From assembly GCA_016882345.1 (NCBI GenBank), contig VGQR01000073.1:1-8035 (forward strand): DNA of 8,035 bases, written 5' to 3'. Origin of the DNA: Cyanobacteria bacterium K_DeepCast_35m_m2_023. Its GTDB lineage: Bacteria > Cyanobacteriota > Cyanobacteriia > PCC-6307 > Cyanobiaceae. Positions 1-6,240 of the stretch are shown here, one piece after another. The position numbers were made by a program, and so were the translations under genes. The notes beneath the pieces are model-generated. The model saw only the letters and a list, made by a program, of their open reading frames with translations. It searched no databases and was not told the DNA's origin. Every line of letters starts with the position of its first letter. The stretch's first letter is position 1.

Positions 1-2
1 TG

Positions 3-1352
3 CTGGTGGCCGGTCTGCAGGACCACGACCCGCTGCAGCTGAGCAGTGATGACCTGCGGCACCACGAATTGAACCGCCTGCGCCACCTCGACGAGCATCG
101 CGAGCTGAGCGGCCATCGCCATGGCATTGCTGAGGCGTCGACAATCGCTCCACAACGCCCCTACATCGACACCTGGCAACGGGTGATCGTCGATGAGAGC
201 GACACCCGTTACGCCGGGGCGATCATGTCCAGCCGCTACTGGTACGAAGACTTCATGCCCAAGCTGTTGCGCGCCTGCTCGGTGCGCACCCGGGCTGAAC
301 TGGACGCCCTCGATGGCGAGAGCGAAGCCGAGCTCGACAGCTGGTTCCGCCAGGCCCGCGATGGCGGCGAATTCGACCACTACGCCCCGGCCCTGCGGGC
401 CCGTTTTCTCGACTGTCCGCTGTGGGTCAAGCGCGAGCTCAAACAGGCCTGGCGGCTCACACGCCACTACCTGAACGGGGTGCAGAAGCGACGCGAACGC
501 GAAGAATTCGGACGCGGCGATGGGTATCTGAGCGAGTACGTGGCCTTCATCGACATCCACCTGGGCCGCAGCGACATCGCTGACTCGGAGATGCGGCTGA
601 GCTTTCCCTACTACATCGGCCCAGCCACCTGGCGCTTCTTGCACACCAGTGCCGAGATCATCGCCGCCCGCCCCGAAGCGGAACAACATCAGCTCGTGGA
701 GCTGTTCAAGCGGTTCTTCGCGGCCCTGGCCACGATGTATCCCTGCCCCTACTGCCGCTATCACCTCAACCGCTACGTGGTGCGCAACAAGGAGGTGAAC
801 CTCTATCCGATCGAATACCTGTTGCTCGGTCCCCGCGATCACGAGCAGCCGCACATCGAGGTGACCATCGACCAGAAGCTGAGTGTGATCAACGACGGGG
901 CCAGCCTGCGGCTGTTCCTGTGGAAGCTGCACAACACCGTGTCGTCGTCGATCGCCCGCAGCGAGCCCTGGTTCCACCGCGACGACCAGGCGCACTACAC
1001 CACCCGCTACTGGCCGAGCCTCGATTCAGAGCTGGCCAGGGCCGAAGCCCTGGCCTATCAGGCCATCGAAACCGAGCGGGTCAGCCGCATTTATGGCGTG
1101 CTCAAGCACGCCGCCCATCTGGGGGTGCTGCGCGATGAGCTGCAACTGGCCCTGAGCCGGCCGGGCTCCGACGCCCTGCGGGAGGTGTGGCAACGGGCCG
1201 AAGCGGTGGTGGATGCAGCCGAGGCCGCGGTGCTGCGCTCGGGCTTCCTGCAGCACAGCTACCACTACAACCCGGAGCTGGAGCTGCGGGACCCGCACTT
1301 CACCCCCGAAGAAGAAGCCCTGGCCCGCAGCGGCTTCTATGTCGAGACCTAG
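3..1352 (+). CDS. ERV/ALR-type sulfhydryl oxidase domain protein (5' end probably outside window)
   Basis: The frame is open to the left edge, so the true start is probably upstream; the first possible start inside the window is GTG at 6 (448 codons from there, numbering used here). Residues 205-217 (GPATWRFLHTSAE), the redox pair C247-P-Y-C250 after a YP, and residues 303-316 (LFLWKLHNTVSSSI) match in order the ERV/ALR flavoprotein fold: the N-terminal helix, the CxxC next to the flavin, and the His-Asn helix that contacts FAD. Known members pass electrons from protein thiols to oxygen or another acceptor, making disulfides. About 200 residues precede the domain and about 130 follow; I do not recognise either part. 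Only four cysteines are visible (91, 137, 247, 250), so the family's extra structural disulfide and a CxxC shuttle pair are missing from the visible part. The gene ends in a CTAG shared with the convergent crtH stop. The domain call is fairly firm; enzymatic activity is inferred. Confidence 0.72.
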   Translation: MVAGLQDHDPLQLSSDDLRHHELNRLRHLDEHRELSGHRHGIAEASTIAPQRPYIDTWQRVIVDESDTRYAGAIMSSRYWYEDFMPKLLRACSVRTRAELDALDGESEAELDSWFRQARDGGEFDHYAPALRARFLDCPLWVKRELKQAWRLTRHYLNGVQKRREREEFGRGDGYLSEYVAFIDIHLGRSDIADSEMRLSFPYYIGPATWRFLHTSAEIIAARPEAEQHQLVELFKRFFAALATMYPCPYCRYHLNRYVVRNKEVNLYPIEYLLLGPRDHEQPHIEVTIDQKLSVINDGASLRLFLWKLHNTVSSSIARSEPWFHRDDQAHYTTRYWPSLDSELARAEALAYQAIETERVSRIYGVLKHAAHLGVLRDELQLALSRPGSDALREVWQRAEAVVDAAEAAVLRSGFLQHSYHYNPELELRDPHFTPEEEALARSGFYVET

Positions 1353-2905
1353 GCCGGCAGGGCCCAGGGGTTGAGCCCCAGGTCGGCGCCGATGCGGTGG
1401 GCGCAGGCAAAACCGCTGAACGCCACGGCGTTCAGCCCCTGCCCCGGGAAGCAACTGTCGCCGACGCAGTACAGGCCCGGGATGCCGGTGCGGTTGAACG
1501 GCATTGGCAGCAGTCCCGGCAACCGCAAGGCCGGAATCGGCCCGTAGCTGCCGCCCATGCGCCCCAGAAAACGGCGGTGGCTGCGGGGGGTGCCCACCTC
1601 GCGGTGGCGAATGGCGCCGGCCAGACCAGGGATGATCGCCTCGAGCCGGGCGATCAGGCGGTTGGCATCGGCCTGCTTTTTGGCCTTGTATTGGGCCGGG
1701 CTCAGCCCCTGCCAATGCTCCATGGCGCTGGGGGCAAAGGTGTGCAGGATGTGGTGGCCCGCTGGCGCCAGACTGGGATCGAGCAGGGTCGGCATCGACA
1801 CGAAGATGACGCCTTGCTCGGCCTCCATCGCCGCCCAGTCCTCGAGGATCAGGTGATGGCAGTGGAAGCCCTCGGGCACCACGGCGGCATCGATCCCCAG
1901 GTGCAGCGACAGAAACGACGGCGAGGGCTTGTAGCGGCGCCGCCAGGTGGTTTCGGCTCGAGGGGTGTGGGCCGCGTCGACCAGGGTGCTGGCTGCAGAA
2001 CCCTGCCCAGCAAAGGTGTCCCAGCGGGTGGCATTGCTGACGACACGGCGCGCGCGAAGTTGCTCGCCGCTGGCCAGCTCGACACCCACGGCCCGGGCGG
2101 CAGCGCCGGTGCCCTCGAGCAGCACCTTGGTGACCCGCGCCTTGTAGCGGATGGCGCCGCCATGGCGCTCGAGGCCCGCCACCAGCTTGCGGGCGATGAC
2201 GCCGACACCCCCTTTGGGGTAGTTGATGCCGCCGGCATGGCGATCGGAAAACACCATGCCGGCATTGATCATCGGCGTCAGGTCGGCCGGCATCACCGAC
2301 CAGCAGAAGCACTCCATGTCGATGAAGCGCAGCAGCTGCTCGTCCTTGATGTGGGCGCGGGCCACATCTCCCACATTCACCGGCAGCCAGCGGGCCAGAC
2401 CCAGGCAGGCCAACGGCGCTCTGAAGAACACCTTGGCCAGGTAGGCGGGGTCCTCGAGCGAGAGCAGCGGCATCGCATCGAGGCAGCTGAACACCTGCCA
2501 GCAGGCGTCATAAAAGGCGCGGATCCCCTTGGCCTCATGGGGAAACAGGGCCGTGAGCCGAGCCACAAAGCTGTCGTAGTCGCGATCGACCGCCACGGTC
2601 AGGCCGCCGGGCAGGTGGTACTCCAGCTGGGCCGGGTCGGGCACGGTGTCGCAGTGCTGGCCCACATCGGCCAGGGCGCGGGTGAGCAGGTTGGTGTGAC
2701 CCTTGTCTCCGAAGCCGAAGATCATCGAGGCGCCCACATCAAAGGTGTACCCCGCCCGCTCAAAGCTGCCGCCCGAACCCCCCGGGATCAGATAGCGCTC
2801 GAGCACAAGGGTGCGGGCCCCTTTGGCGGCCAGCTGGCTGGCGGTCACCAGACCGCCGATGCCGCTGCCGATCACGATCACATCCCAGGGGGCTTCAACC
2901 ACCAC
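1349..2905 (-). CDS. crtH: Prolycopene (carotenoid) cis-trans isomerase CrtH/CrtISO
   Basis: Predicted 518-residue FAD-dependent isomerase that converts poly-cis lycopene (prolycopene) to all-trans lycopene, after the desaturases and before the cyclases, probably at the thylakoid or cytoplasmic membrane. Residues 8-20 (DVIVIGSGIGGLV) are the dinucleotide-binding GxGxxG; residues 32-66 carry LVLERYLIPGG and YTFDVGASMIFGFGDKG, which I recognise as typical of CrtH/CrtISO rather than CrtI desaturases. The C-terminal FAD-contact motif, with GIPGLYCVGDS and PGQGLNAVAFSG, lies near 474-500. Length fits the family (about 500). The start is GTG at 2905-2903; an adjacent GTG at 2902 is equally possible, and an in-frame TAG at 2935-2933 blocks any long extension. 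No clear Shine-Dalgarno is seen. It begins 39 bp after the channel-like gene on the same strand and is probably the last gene of that operon. Its stop overlaps the stop of the opposing gene. Confidence 0.93.
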   Translation of the reverse strand: MVVEAPWDVIVIGSGIGGLVTASQLAAKGARTLVLERYLIPGGSGGSFERAGYTFDVGASMIFGFGDKGHTNLLTRALADVGQHCDTVPDPAQLEYHLPGGLTVAVDRDYDSFVARLTALFPHEAKGIRAFYDACWQVFSCLDAMPLLSLEDPAYLAKVFFRAPLACLGLARWLPVNVGDVARAHIKDEQLLRFIDMECFCWSVMPADLTPMINAGMVFSDRHAGGINYPKGGVGVIARKLVAGLERHGGAIRYKARVTKVLLEGTGAAARAVGVELASGEQLRARRVVSNATRWDTFAGQGSAASTLVDAAHTPRAETTWRRRYKPSPSFLSLHLGIDAAVVPEGFHCHHLILEDWAAMEAEQGVIFVSMPTLLDPSLAPAGHHILHTFAPSAMEHWQGLSPAQYKAKKQADANRLIARLEAIIPGLAGAIRHREVGTPRSHRRFLGRMGGSYGPIPALRLPGLLPMPFNRTGIPGLYCVGDSCFPGQGLNAVAFSGFACAHRIGADLGLNPWALPA

Positions 2906-2944
2906 GCCGCACAGGCCAACCAGGGCAGAACCCTAGGCCGTGGC

Positions 2945-3664
2945 TCAGGCGCGCCGGCGGTGGTAGCGGGCCAGCACCAGGGCGATCAGGATCGCCACGT
3001 ACAGCTGGCCTGTCACGGTGATCAAGGTGGTGGCGGCCTCGGCCACCAGGGTGCGTCCCTCGACCAAATTGGTGCCCACGGTCGTCAGGTAGCCCATCGA
3101 GCCCAGCATCAGCGACGGGCTGGCCAGCAAGGCGTTGATCGTGTCGCCCACTGCCGGCGTGGAGGCCAGCAACAGGCTGAAATTGGCGGGGTCGAGCAGC
3201 CAGAGGCTGTACAACAGCAGCCCACCGCTGTAGCCGATCAGCAGATAGCCGCTGGCTGCCCCCATGACCACCGAAATCGTGACGTAGGGCTCATGGATCA
3301 GATTGACCACCAGGCGCAAGGTGGTCAATCCCAGGTAGAGGATCCACACCGCCAGATGCAGGGCCGTGAACCAGATCGGCAAGGTCTGCCCCAGGCTGAT
3401 CAGCAGCAGCCAGACCGATTCGAGCACGATCGCCGAAAAGCCCAACACCATGGTGCGCATGCGCGTGGCCCGCAGCATCGAGAAGCGGGTCATGGTCAAC
3501 AGCATCAGCAACGCCATCGCGATCGCCATCAGCGGATTCAATGGCGCCCAGCGGTGGGCCAGGGGCTGCAACGCCAGGTTGATCAGCTCCATCGCCAGCA
3601 GGTAGCGGTAGCCGGCATGGCGGCGGCGGATGCGCAGAATGTCCCAACGCTCAGCCGGTGTCAT
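2945..3664 (-). CDS. Multi-spanning membrane protein resembling a voltage-gated-type ion channel with altered pore motif
   Basis: Predicted 239-residue integral membrane protein. Hydrophobic segments lie at about 22-37, 43-60, 72-92, 97-123, 128-156 and 206-233, with a short re-entrant-like stretch at 183-200 before the last one. That order (several helices, pore loop, final helix) is the plan of bacterial potassium-channel-like (ion transport 2) proteins. The tail GQLYVAILIALVLARYH (219-235) closely resembles the last helix of that group as I know it. The pore position reads TTVGTN (194-199) where potassium channels have T-x-GYGD, so potassium selectivity is doubtful; it could be a non-selective or non-conducting relative. 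No cytoplasmic regulatory (RCK) domain follows. The start codon ATG (3664-3662) overlaps the trmFO stop by one base (TGATG), implying coupled translation; crtH follows after 39 bp. The membrane-protein call is firm, the channel assignment moderate, the function unknown. Confidence 0.68.
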   Translation of the reverse strand: MTPAERWDILRIRRRHAGYRYLLAMELINLALQPLAHRWAPLNPLMAIAMALLMLLTMTRFSMLRATRMRTMVLGFSAIVLESVWLLLISLGQTLPIWFTALHLAVWILYLGLTTLRLVVNLIHEPYVTISVVMGAASGYLLIGYSGGLLLYSLWLLDPANFSLLLASTPAVGDTINALLASPSLMLGSMGYLTTVGTNLVEGRTLVAEAATTLITVTGQLYVAILIALVLARYHRRRA

Positions 3665-5049
3665 CAGCCCAACAGCGGCAGAGGCTGGGGCCGCTCAGAT
3701 GCCGAGACAAAGGGCTCGAGATCGGCCAGGGCGCGGTCGCGATAAGCGCCGTAGCGCTCGCGCTTGCCCTTGATGCGCAGCGGCAGCTCGGGCAGCAGGC
3801 CGAAGTTGGGTGGCATCGGCTGGAACTGGCCGCGCTTGCCCTCGCCCCCGCAGGGCGCTTCAGCCACAAAGTGGGTCAGGGCACCGGTCATGGTGGTGGG
3901 GGGCAGGCTGATGGGCTGTTGGCCCTGGGCCAGCCGCGCCGCATTGGTGCCCGCCAGCCAGCCGCCGGCCACCGCCGCCGCATAGCCCTCGGTGCCGATG
4001 AGCTGACCCGCCGCCAGCAGCGTCGGCCGACTGCGGAACTGCAGCGTGGCTTCAAGCAGCTGGGGCGACTCGAGAAAGGTGTTGCGGTGCATGACGCCGA
4101 AACGCACAAATTCGGCGTTCTCAAGCCCAGGAATCAGGCGCAGCACCCGCTTCTGCTCACCCCATTTGAGGTTGGTCTGGAAACCGACCAGGTTCCAGAG
4201 GCGGCCATCCTTGTCCTCCTGGCGCAGCTGGACCACCGCGTAGGCCCGTTTGGCGCGGCGCACAGCGGCGTCGTTGACATCGCCCCAGCGCGGATCCCAC
4301 AGACCGATCGGCTTGAGCGGTCCATAGCGCATGGTGTCCTCACCGCGCCGGCCCAGTTCCTCGATCGGTAGGCAGCCTTCAAAGAAGGTGGCGCTCTCCT
4401 GTTCAAAATCCTTGAGCTCGGCCTGCTCGGCGGCCAGCAGCGCCTCGCGGAAGGCGAGGTACTGCACCTGGGTCATGGGGCAGTTGATGTAATCGGCGTC
4501 GCCCTTGTCGTAGCGGGAGGCCCGGAAGGCCACGCTCAGATCGATGCTGTCGCCTTCGACGATCGGACTGGCGGCATCAAAAAAATGGCAATCAGCGCGG
4601 CCGGTGAAGGCGCGCAGCTGCTCGGCCAGCGGTTCGCTGGTCAGGGGACCGGTGGCCAGCACAGCGATGTCACCAGGGCCCGGCAGCTCGGTGTGCTCCT
4701 GGCGCTGCACGGTCACCAAGGGGTGCTGCTCGAGCGCGGTGGTCAGGGCGGCGCTGTAGCGACCGCGATCGACCGCCAGGGCCCCGCCGGCCGGCACGGC
4801 ATGGGTGTCGGCCATGCCGATCACCAGCGACCCCAGTCGGCGCAGTTCGGTTTGCAACAGACCAGCGGCCCGGTCGCTGCTCAGCGCACCAAAGCTGTTG
4901 CTGCACACCAATTCTGCAAACTTGCCGCTGTGGTGCGCCGGCGATCGACGCACCGGTCGCATTTCGACCAAGGTGACCGGGACTCCGGCCTGGGCGATCT
5001 GCCAGGCGGCTTCGGTACCGGCCAGGCCGGCACCGATGACCAACACCAT
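3664..5049 (-). CDS. trmFO: TrmFO, folate/FAD-dependent tRNA (m5U54) methyltransferase
   Basis: Predicted 461-residue cytosolic flavoenzyme that methylates uridine 54 in the T loop of tRNAs, with 5,10-methylenetetrahydrofolate as carbon donor and FADH2 as reductant (older name gid). Residues 2-14 ([13 protein letters not shown]) bind FAD. The family signatures [24 protein letters not shown] (split here as 29-41 and 42-52) and [24 protein letters not shown] (224-247) are present, with the two cysteines that work in catalysis, C49 and C226. [20 protein letters not shown] (344-363) is the C-terminal flavin-contact region. Length is normal. The same frame is open back to 5181, but the family N-terminus begins at the ATG at 5049, and the 44 extra codons are only psbY read out of frame. 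The start overlaps the psbY stop (TGATG) and the stop overlaps the next gene's start in the same way, so it sits in the middle of a coupled operon. Confidence 0.96.
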   Translation of the reverse strand: MVLVIGAGLAGTEAAWQIAQAGVPVTLVEMRPVRRSPAHHSGKFAELVCSNSFGALSSDRAAGLLQTELRRLGSLVIGMADTHAVPAGGALAVDRGRYSAALTTALEQHPLVTVQRQEHTELPGPGDIAVLATGPLTSEPLAEQLRAFTGRADCHFFDAASPIVEGDSIDLSVAFRASRYDKGDADYINCPMTQVQYLAFREALLAAEQAELKDFEQESATFFEGCLPIEELGRRGEDTMRYGPLKPIGLWDPRWGDVNDAAVRRAKRAYAVVQLRQEDKDGRLWNLVGFQTNLKWGEQKRVLRLIPGLENAEFVRFGVMHRNTFLESPQLLEATLQFRSRPTLLAAGQLIGTEGYAAAVAGGWLAGTNAARLAQGQQPISLPPTTMTGALTHFVAEAPCGGEGKRGQFQPMPPNFGLLPELPLRIKGKRERYGAYRDRALADLEPFVSASERPQPLPLLG

Positions 5050-5171
5050 CAGGCAGCGCCGCGCTTGATGAACAGCTGCAGCTGACCGACGGCCGCGCGA
5101 CCGATGTGGAACACGGCCCAGCTGGCAGCGAGAACGATCGGAGCAGCCACCAACACCAGCCGGAGATCCAT
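5049..5171 (-). CDS. psbY: Photosystem II protein PsbY
   Basis: A 40-codon gene, small enough to be overlooked. The product starts [17 protein letters not shown], continues [17 protein letters not shown] and ends IKRGAA. One transmembrane helix (about residues 4-22) opens with the MDLR motif, followed by the W-x3-x-IG-xAA-x-QLQ pattern and a basic tail, which is how I recognise cyanobacterial PsbY (usually about 39-44 residues). PsbY is a low-molecular-weight single-helix subunit at the edge of photosystem II near cytochrome b559; in other cyanobacteria it is not essential. It is the first gene of the coupled run psbY-trmFO-channel, with its TGA sharing one base with the trmFO ATG. No good Shine-Dalgarno is seen upstream of the ATG at 5171. 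A 74-bp gap separates it from the upstream carbonic anhydrase-like gene, so it may have its own promoter. Confidence 0.93.
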   Translation of the reverse strand: MDLRLVLVAAPIVLAASWAVFHIGRAAVGQLQLFIKRGAA

Positions 5172-5195
5172 GGCAAAGCACGTTTCAGTGGGGAG

Positions 5196-5201
5196 ATCTT
5201 A
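5196..5201 (-). promoter_or_regulatory. Possible -10 element for the psbY operon
   Basis: On the minus strand the 74-bp gap upstream of psbY holds TAAGAT, four of six matches to TATAAT, placed so that transcription would start roughly 17 bases before the psbY ATG. It lies in an AT-richer patch within GC-rich surroundings. No convincing -35 box is found at normal spacing, so this is only a candidate; psbY could also be read from the carbonic anhydrase-like gene upstream. Confidence 0.22.
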
Positions 5202-5245
5202 AGGACCAAAAGCCCCGGGCGCTTGCCGGCACGGCCAATCGGCAA

Positions 5246-5764
5246 TCAACTGAAGCCAAGGTCGCTGCTGCGGCCGGCATGCACCATCGCCAGCTGGCGG
5301 TAGCGGCGGGCGTGATCCTGCTGGGCAGCGATCGCCTCTGGGGTTTGCTCCCGCTTGACCACAGCGGGCGCGCCCATCACCACAGCCCCCGGGGGCACAT
5401 CTTTGGTGACCACCGCCCCGGCGGCCACCAGGGCACCGGCGCCGACGGTGACGCCGTTGAGCACGACCGCACCAATGCCAATCAGGCAGCCGTCGTGCAG
5501 GGTGGCGCCATGGACCACAGCCCGATGGCCGATGGTCACATCGGCGCCGATGGCGACCGGAAATCCTGGATCGCCATGCAGCACCGCCCCGTCCTGCACG
5601 TTGCTGCCCGCACCGATGACGATGGCGCAAACATCACCGCGGGCCACGGCTGTGGGCCACAGGCTGGCACCGGCCGCCAGCTGCACGTGGCCGATGACCA
5701 CCGCGGTCTCGGCCACCCAGGCGTCGGGATGGATCTGCGGTTGAGGCCAGGGATGGGAGGTCAT
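5246..5764 (-). CDS. Gamma-class carbonic anhydrase-like left-handed beta-helix protein
   Basis: Predicted 172-residue cytosolic protein of the gamma carbonic anhydrase family (CamH/YrdA/PaaY/ferripyochelin-binding-like). Hexapeptide repeats of the [IV]G-x4-x type run from about residue 18 to 135 (for example IGHVQLAAGASLW, IGADVTIGHRAVV, IGIGAVVLNGVTVGAGALV), giving a left-handed beta helix that forms trimers; a C-terminal helix follows (137-160). Zinc ligands H63, H80 and H85 are present with the family's spacing, as are R42, D44, Q57 and D58, which correspond to the conserved Arg-Asp and Gln-Asp pairs. The acidic loop residue that follows the RxD motif in archaeal Cam is absent (V45), so it is CamH-like. 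It may interconvert CO2 and bicarbonate, but many relatives lack measured activity. ATG start at 5764, no clear Shine-Dalgarno. It is upstream of psbY on the same strand and divergent from the tRNA gene. Confidence 0.88.
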   Translation of the reverse strand: MTSHPWPQPQIHPDAWVAETAVVIGHVQLAAGASLWPTAVARGDVCAIVIGAGSNVQDGAVLHGDPGFPVAIGADVTIGHRAVVHGATLHDGCLIGIGAVVLNGVTVGAGALVAAGAVVTKDVPPGAVVMGAPAVVKREQTPEAIAAQQDHARRYRQLAMVHAGRSSDLGFS

Positions 5765-5870
5765 TAAAGGGGCCAGGGGCCGCGCACCAGGCCATGTTCG
5801 CCGGGGCCGGTCGGGTGATACGTTCTTTCAGTGGCGAGCCGCGCCACACCCCGACGCCCAGCGTCCGGGC

Positions 5871-5942
5871 GGGTCGTTAGCTCAGCGGTAGAGCACTCGG
5901 CTTTTAACCGATTGGTCCTGAGTTCGAATCTCAGACGACCCA
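5871..5942 (+). tRNA. trnK: tRNA-Lys (anticodon TTT)
   Basis: A 72-base cloverleaf. The acceptor stem is GGGTCGT (5871-5877) with ACGACCC (5935-5941) and discriminator A5942. The D stem is GCTC/GAGC (5880-5883, 5891-5894). The anticodon loop CTTTTAA (5901-5907) has anticodon TTT at 5903-5905. The variable loop is 5913-5917. The T stem CTGAG/CTCAG (5918-5922, 5930-5934) encloses TTCGAAT. The top pair of the anticodon stem (C5896 opposite T5912) is mismatched; the other four pairs are good. The CCA end is not encoded, and a T-rich stretch follows (TTTTGAGTATTTTT, 5943-5956), which may end transcription. It reads both AAA and AAG codons. Confidence 0.97.
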
Positions 5943-6240
5943 TTTTGAGTATTTTTGCTGGCTGCTATTGGTCAGTGTTGGCAAGCTTGTTTGGCTTACT
6001 GGCGCCGCAGCGGCGAGAGCGCCAAGGAGATGGTCCAGTGCCTGGCGTTGGCTTTGGCGGATCGGCTCCGCATGGCCCCGGCGGACCTCGCCATCGGTCC
6101 AGAGAAGCGCTTCAGCAAGCGGTGGCGAACCGAGCCGCTGACTGCTTGGCAGTGTGCTTGGCATTGATAACATGGCACCAGACGAAAGGCTGGGGTCCAC
6201 CATCACCCCTAGGTTCAACTGCCCGCGGCCTGAACCGGCG
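5943..6240. other. Intergenic stretch with a coding-like remnant
   Basis: These 298 bases between the tRNA and the glycosyltransferase hold no gene I can name. After the T-rich tail of the tRNA, roughly 5997-6140 read in the plus frame of 5955-6167 has G or C at nearly every third codon position, as in the real genes nearby, and gives a plausible soluble peptide (containing RSGESAKEMVQCLALALADR and KRFSKRWRTEPL) that ends at a TGA at 6165-6167. There is no good start codon or ribosome site: the frame could begin only at TTG 5955 or at ATG 6027-6029. A gene fragment or an unrecognised short protein are both possible; the family is unknown to me. Confidence 0.3.
6146..6171 (+). promoter_or_regulatory. 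Weak promoter candidate for the glycosyltransferase gene
   Basis: TTGGCA (6146-6151, five of six to TTGACA) and GATAAC (6166-6171, four of six to TATAAT) lie about 70 bases before the preferred start at 6241. The spacer is only 14 bases, shorter than the normal 16-18, so this is a weak call. If real, transcription would begin near 6178, downstream of the alternative ATG at 6172, and would support the start at 6241. Confidence 0.2.

Noticed and set aside
1026..2312. Long minus-strand open frame overlapping crtH and the first gene
   Set aside because: It is crtH read in another frame and then the antisense of the ERV/ALR-like gene; its Pro/Arg/Gly-rich product has no family features.
1187..3745. 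Very long (852-codon) plus-strand open frame opposite crtH and the channel-like gene
   Set aside because: It lies antisense to two well-supported genes, its product is low-complexity (rich in Gly, Gln, His, Arg) with no recognisable domain, and long antisense frames are expected in DNA with G/C-rich third positions.
5050..5181. 44-residue N-terminal extension of TrmFO
   Set aside because: The TrmFO family begins at the flavin-binding strand right after ATG 5049; the extra codons are psbY read in the wrong frame.
5208..5224. Possible minus-strand terminator between the carbonic anhydrase-like gene and psbY
   Set aside because: AAGC/GCTT gives only four pairs before a short T-run, and the GC-rich core forms a competing palindrome with no loop; too weak to call.
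4670..5245. 191-codon minus-strand open frame across psbY and the start of trmFO
   Set aside because: It is out of frame with both genes and its Arg/Gly/Ala-rich product resembles no family.
5871..5942. tRNA-Lys as an integration (att) site for a mobile element
   Set aside because: I found no second copy of the tRNA 3' end and no integrase gene in the window; only the coding-like remnant downstream hints at past insertion.
6172..6240. Alternative ATG start for the glycosyltransferase
   Set aside because: The added 23 residues are polar and Pro/Arg-rich with no membrane or family character, and no ribosome site precedes them. It is not excluded, only less likely.
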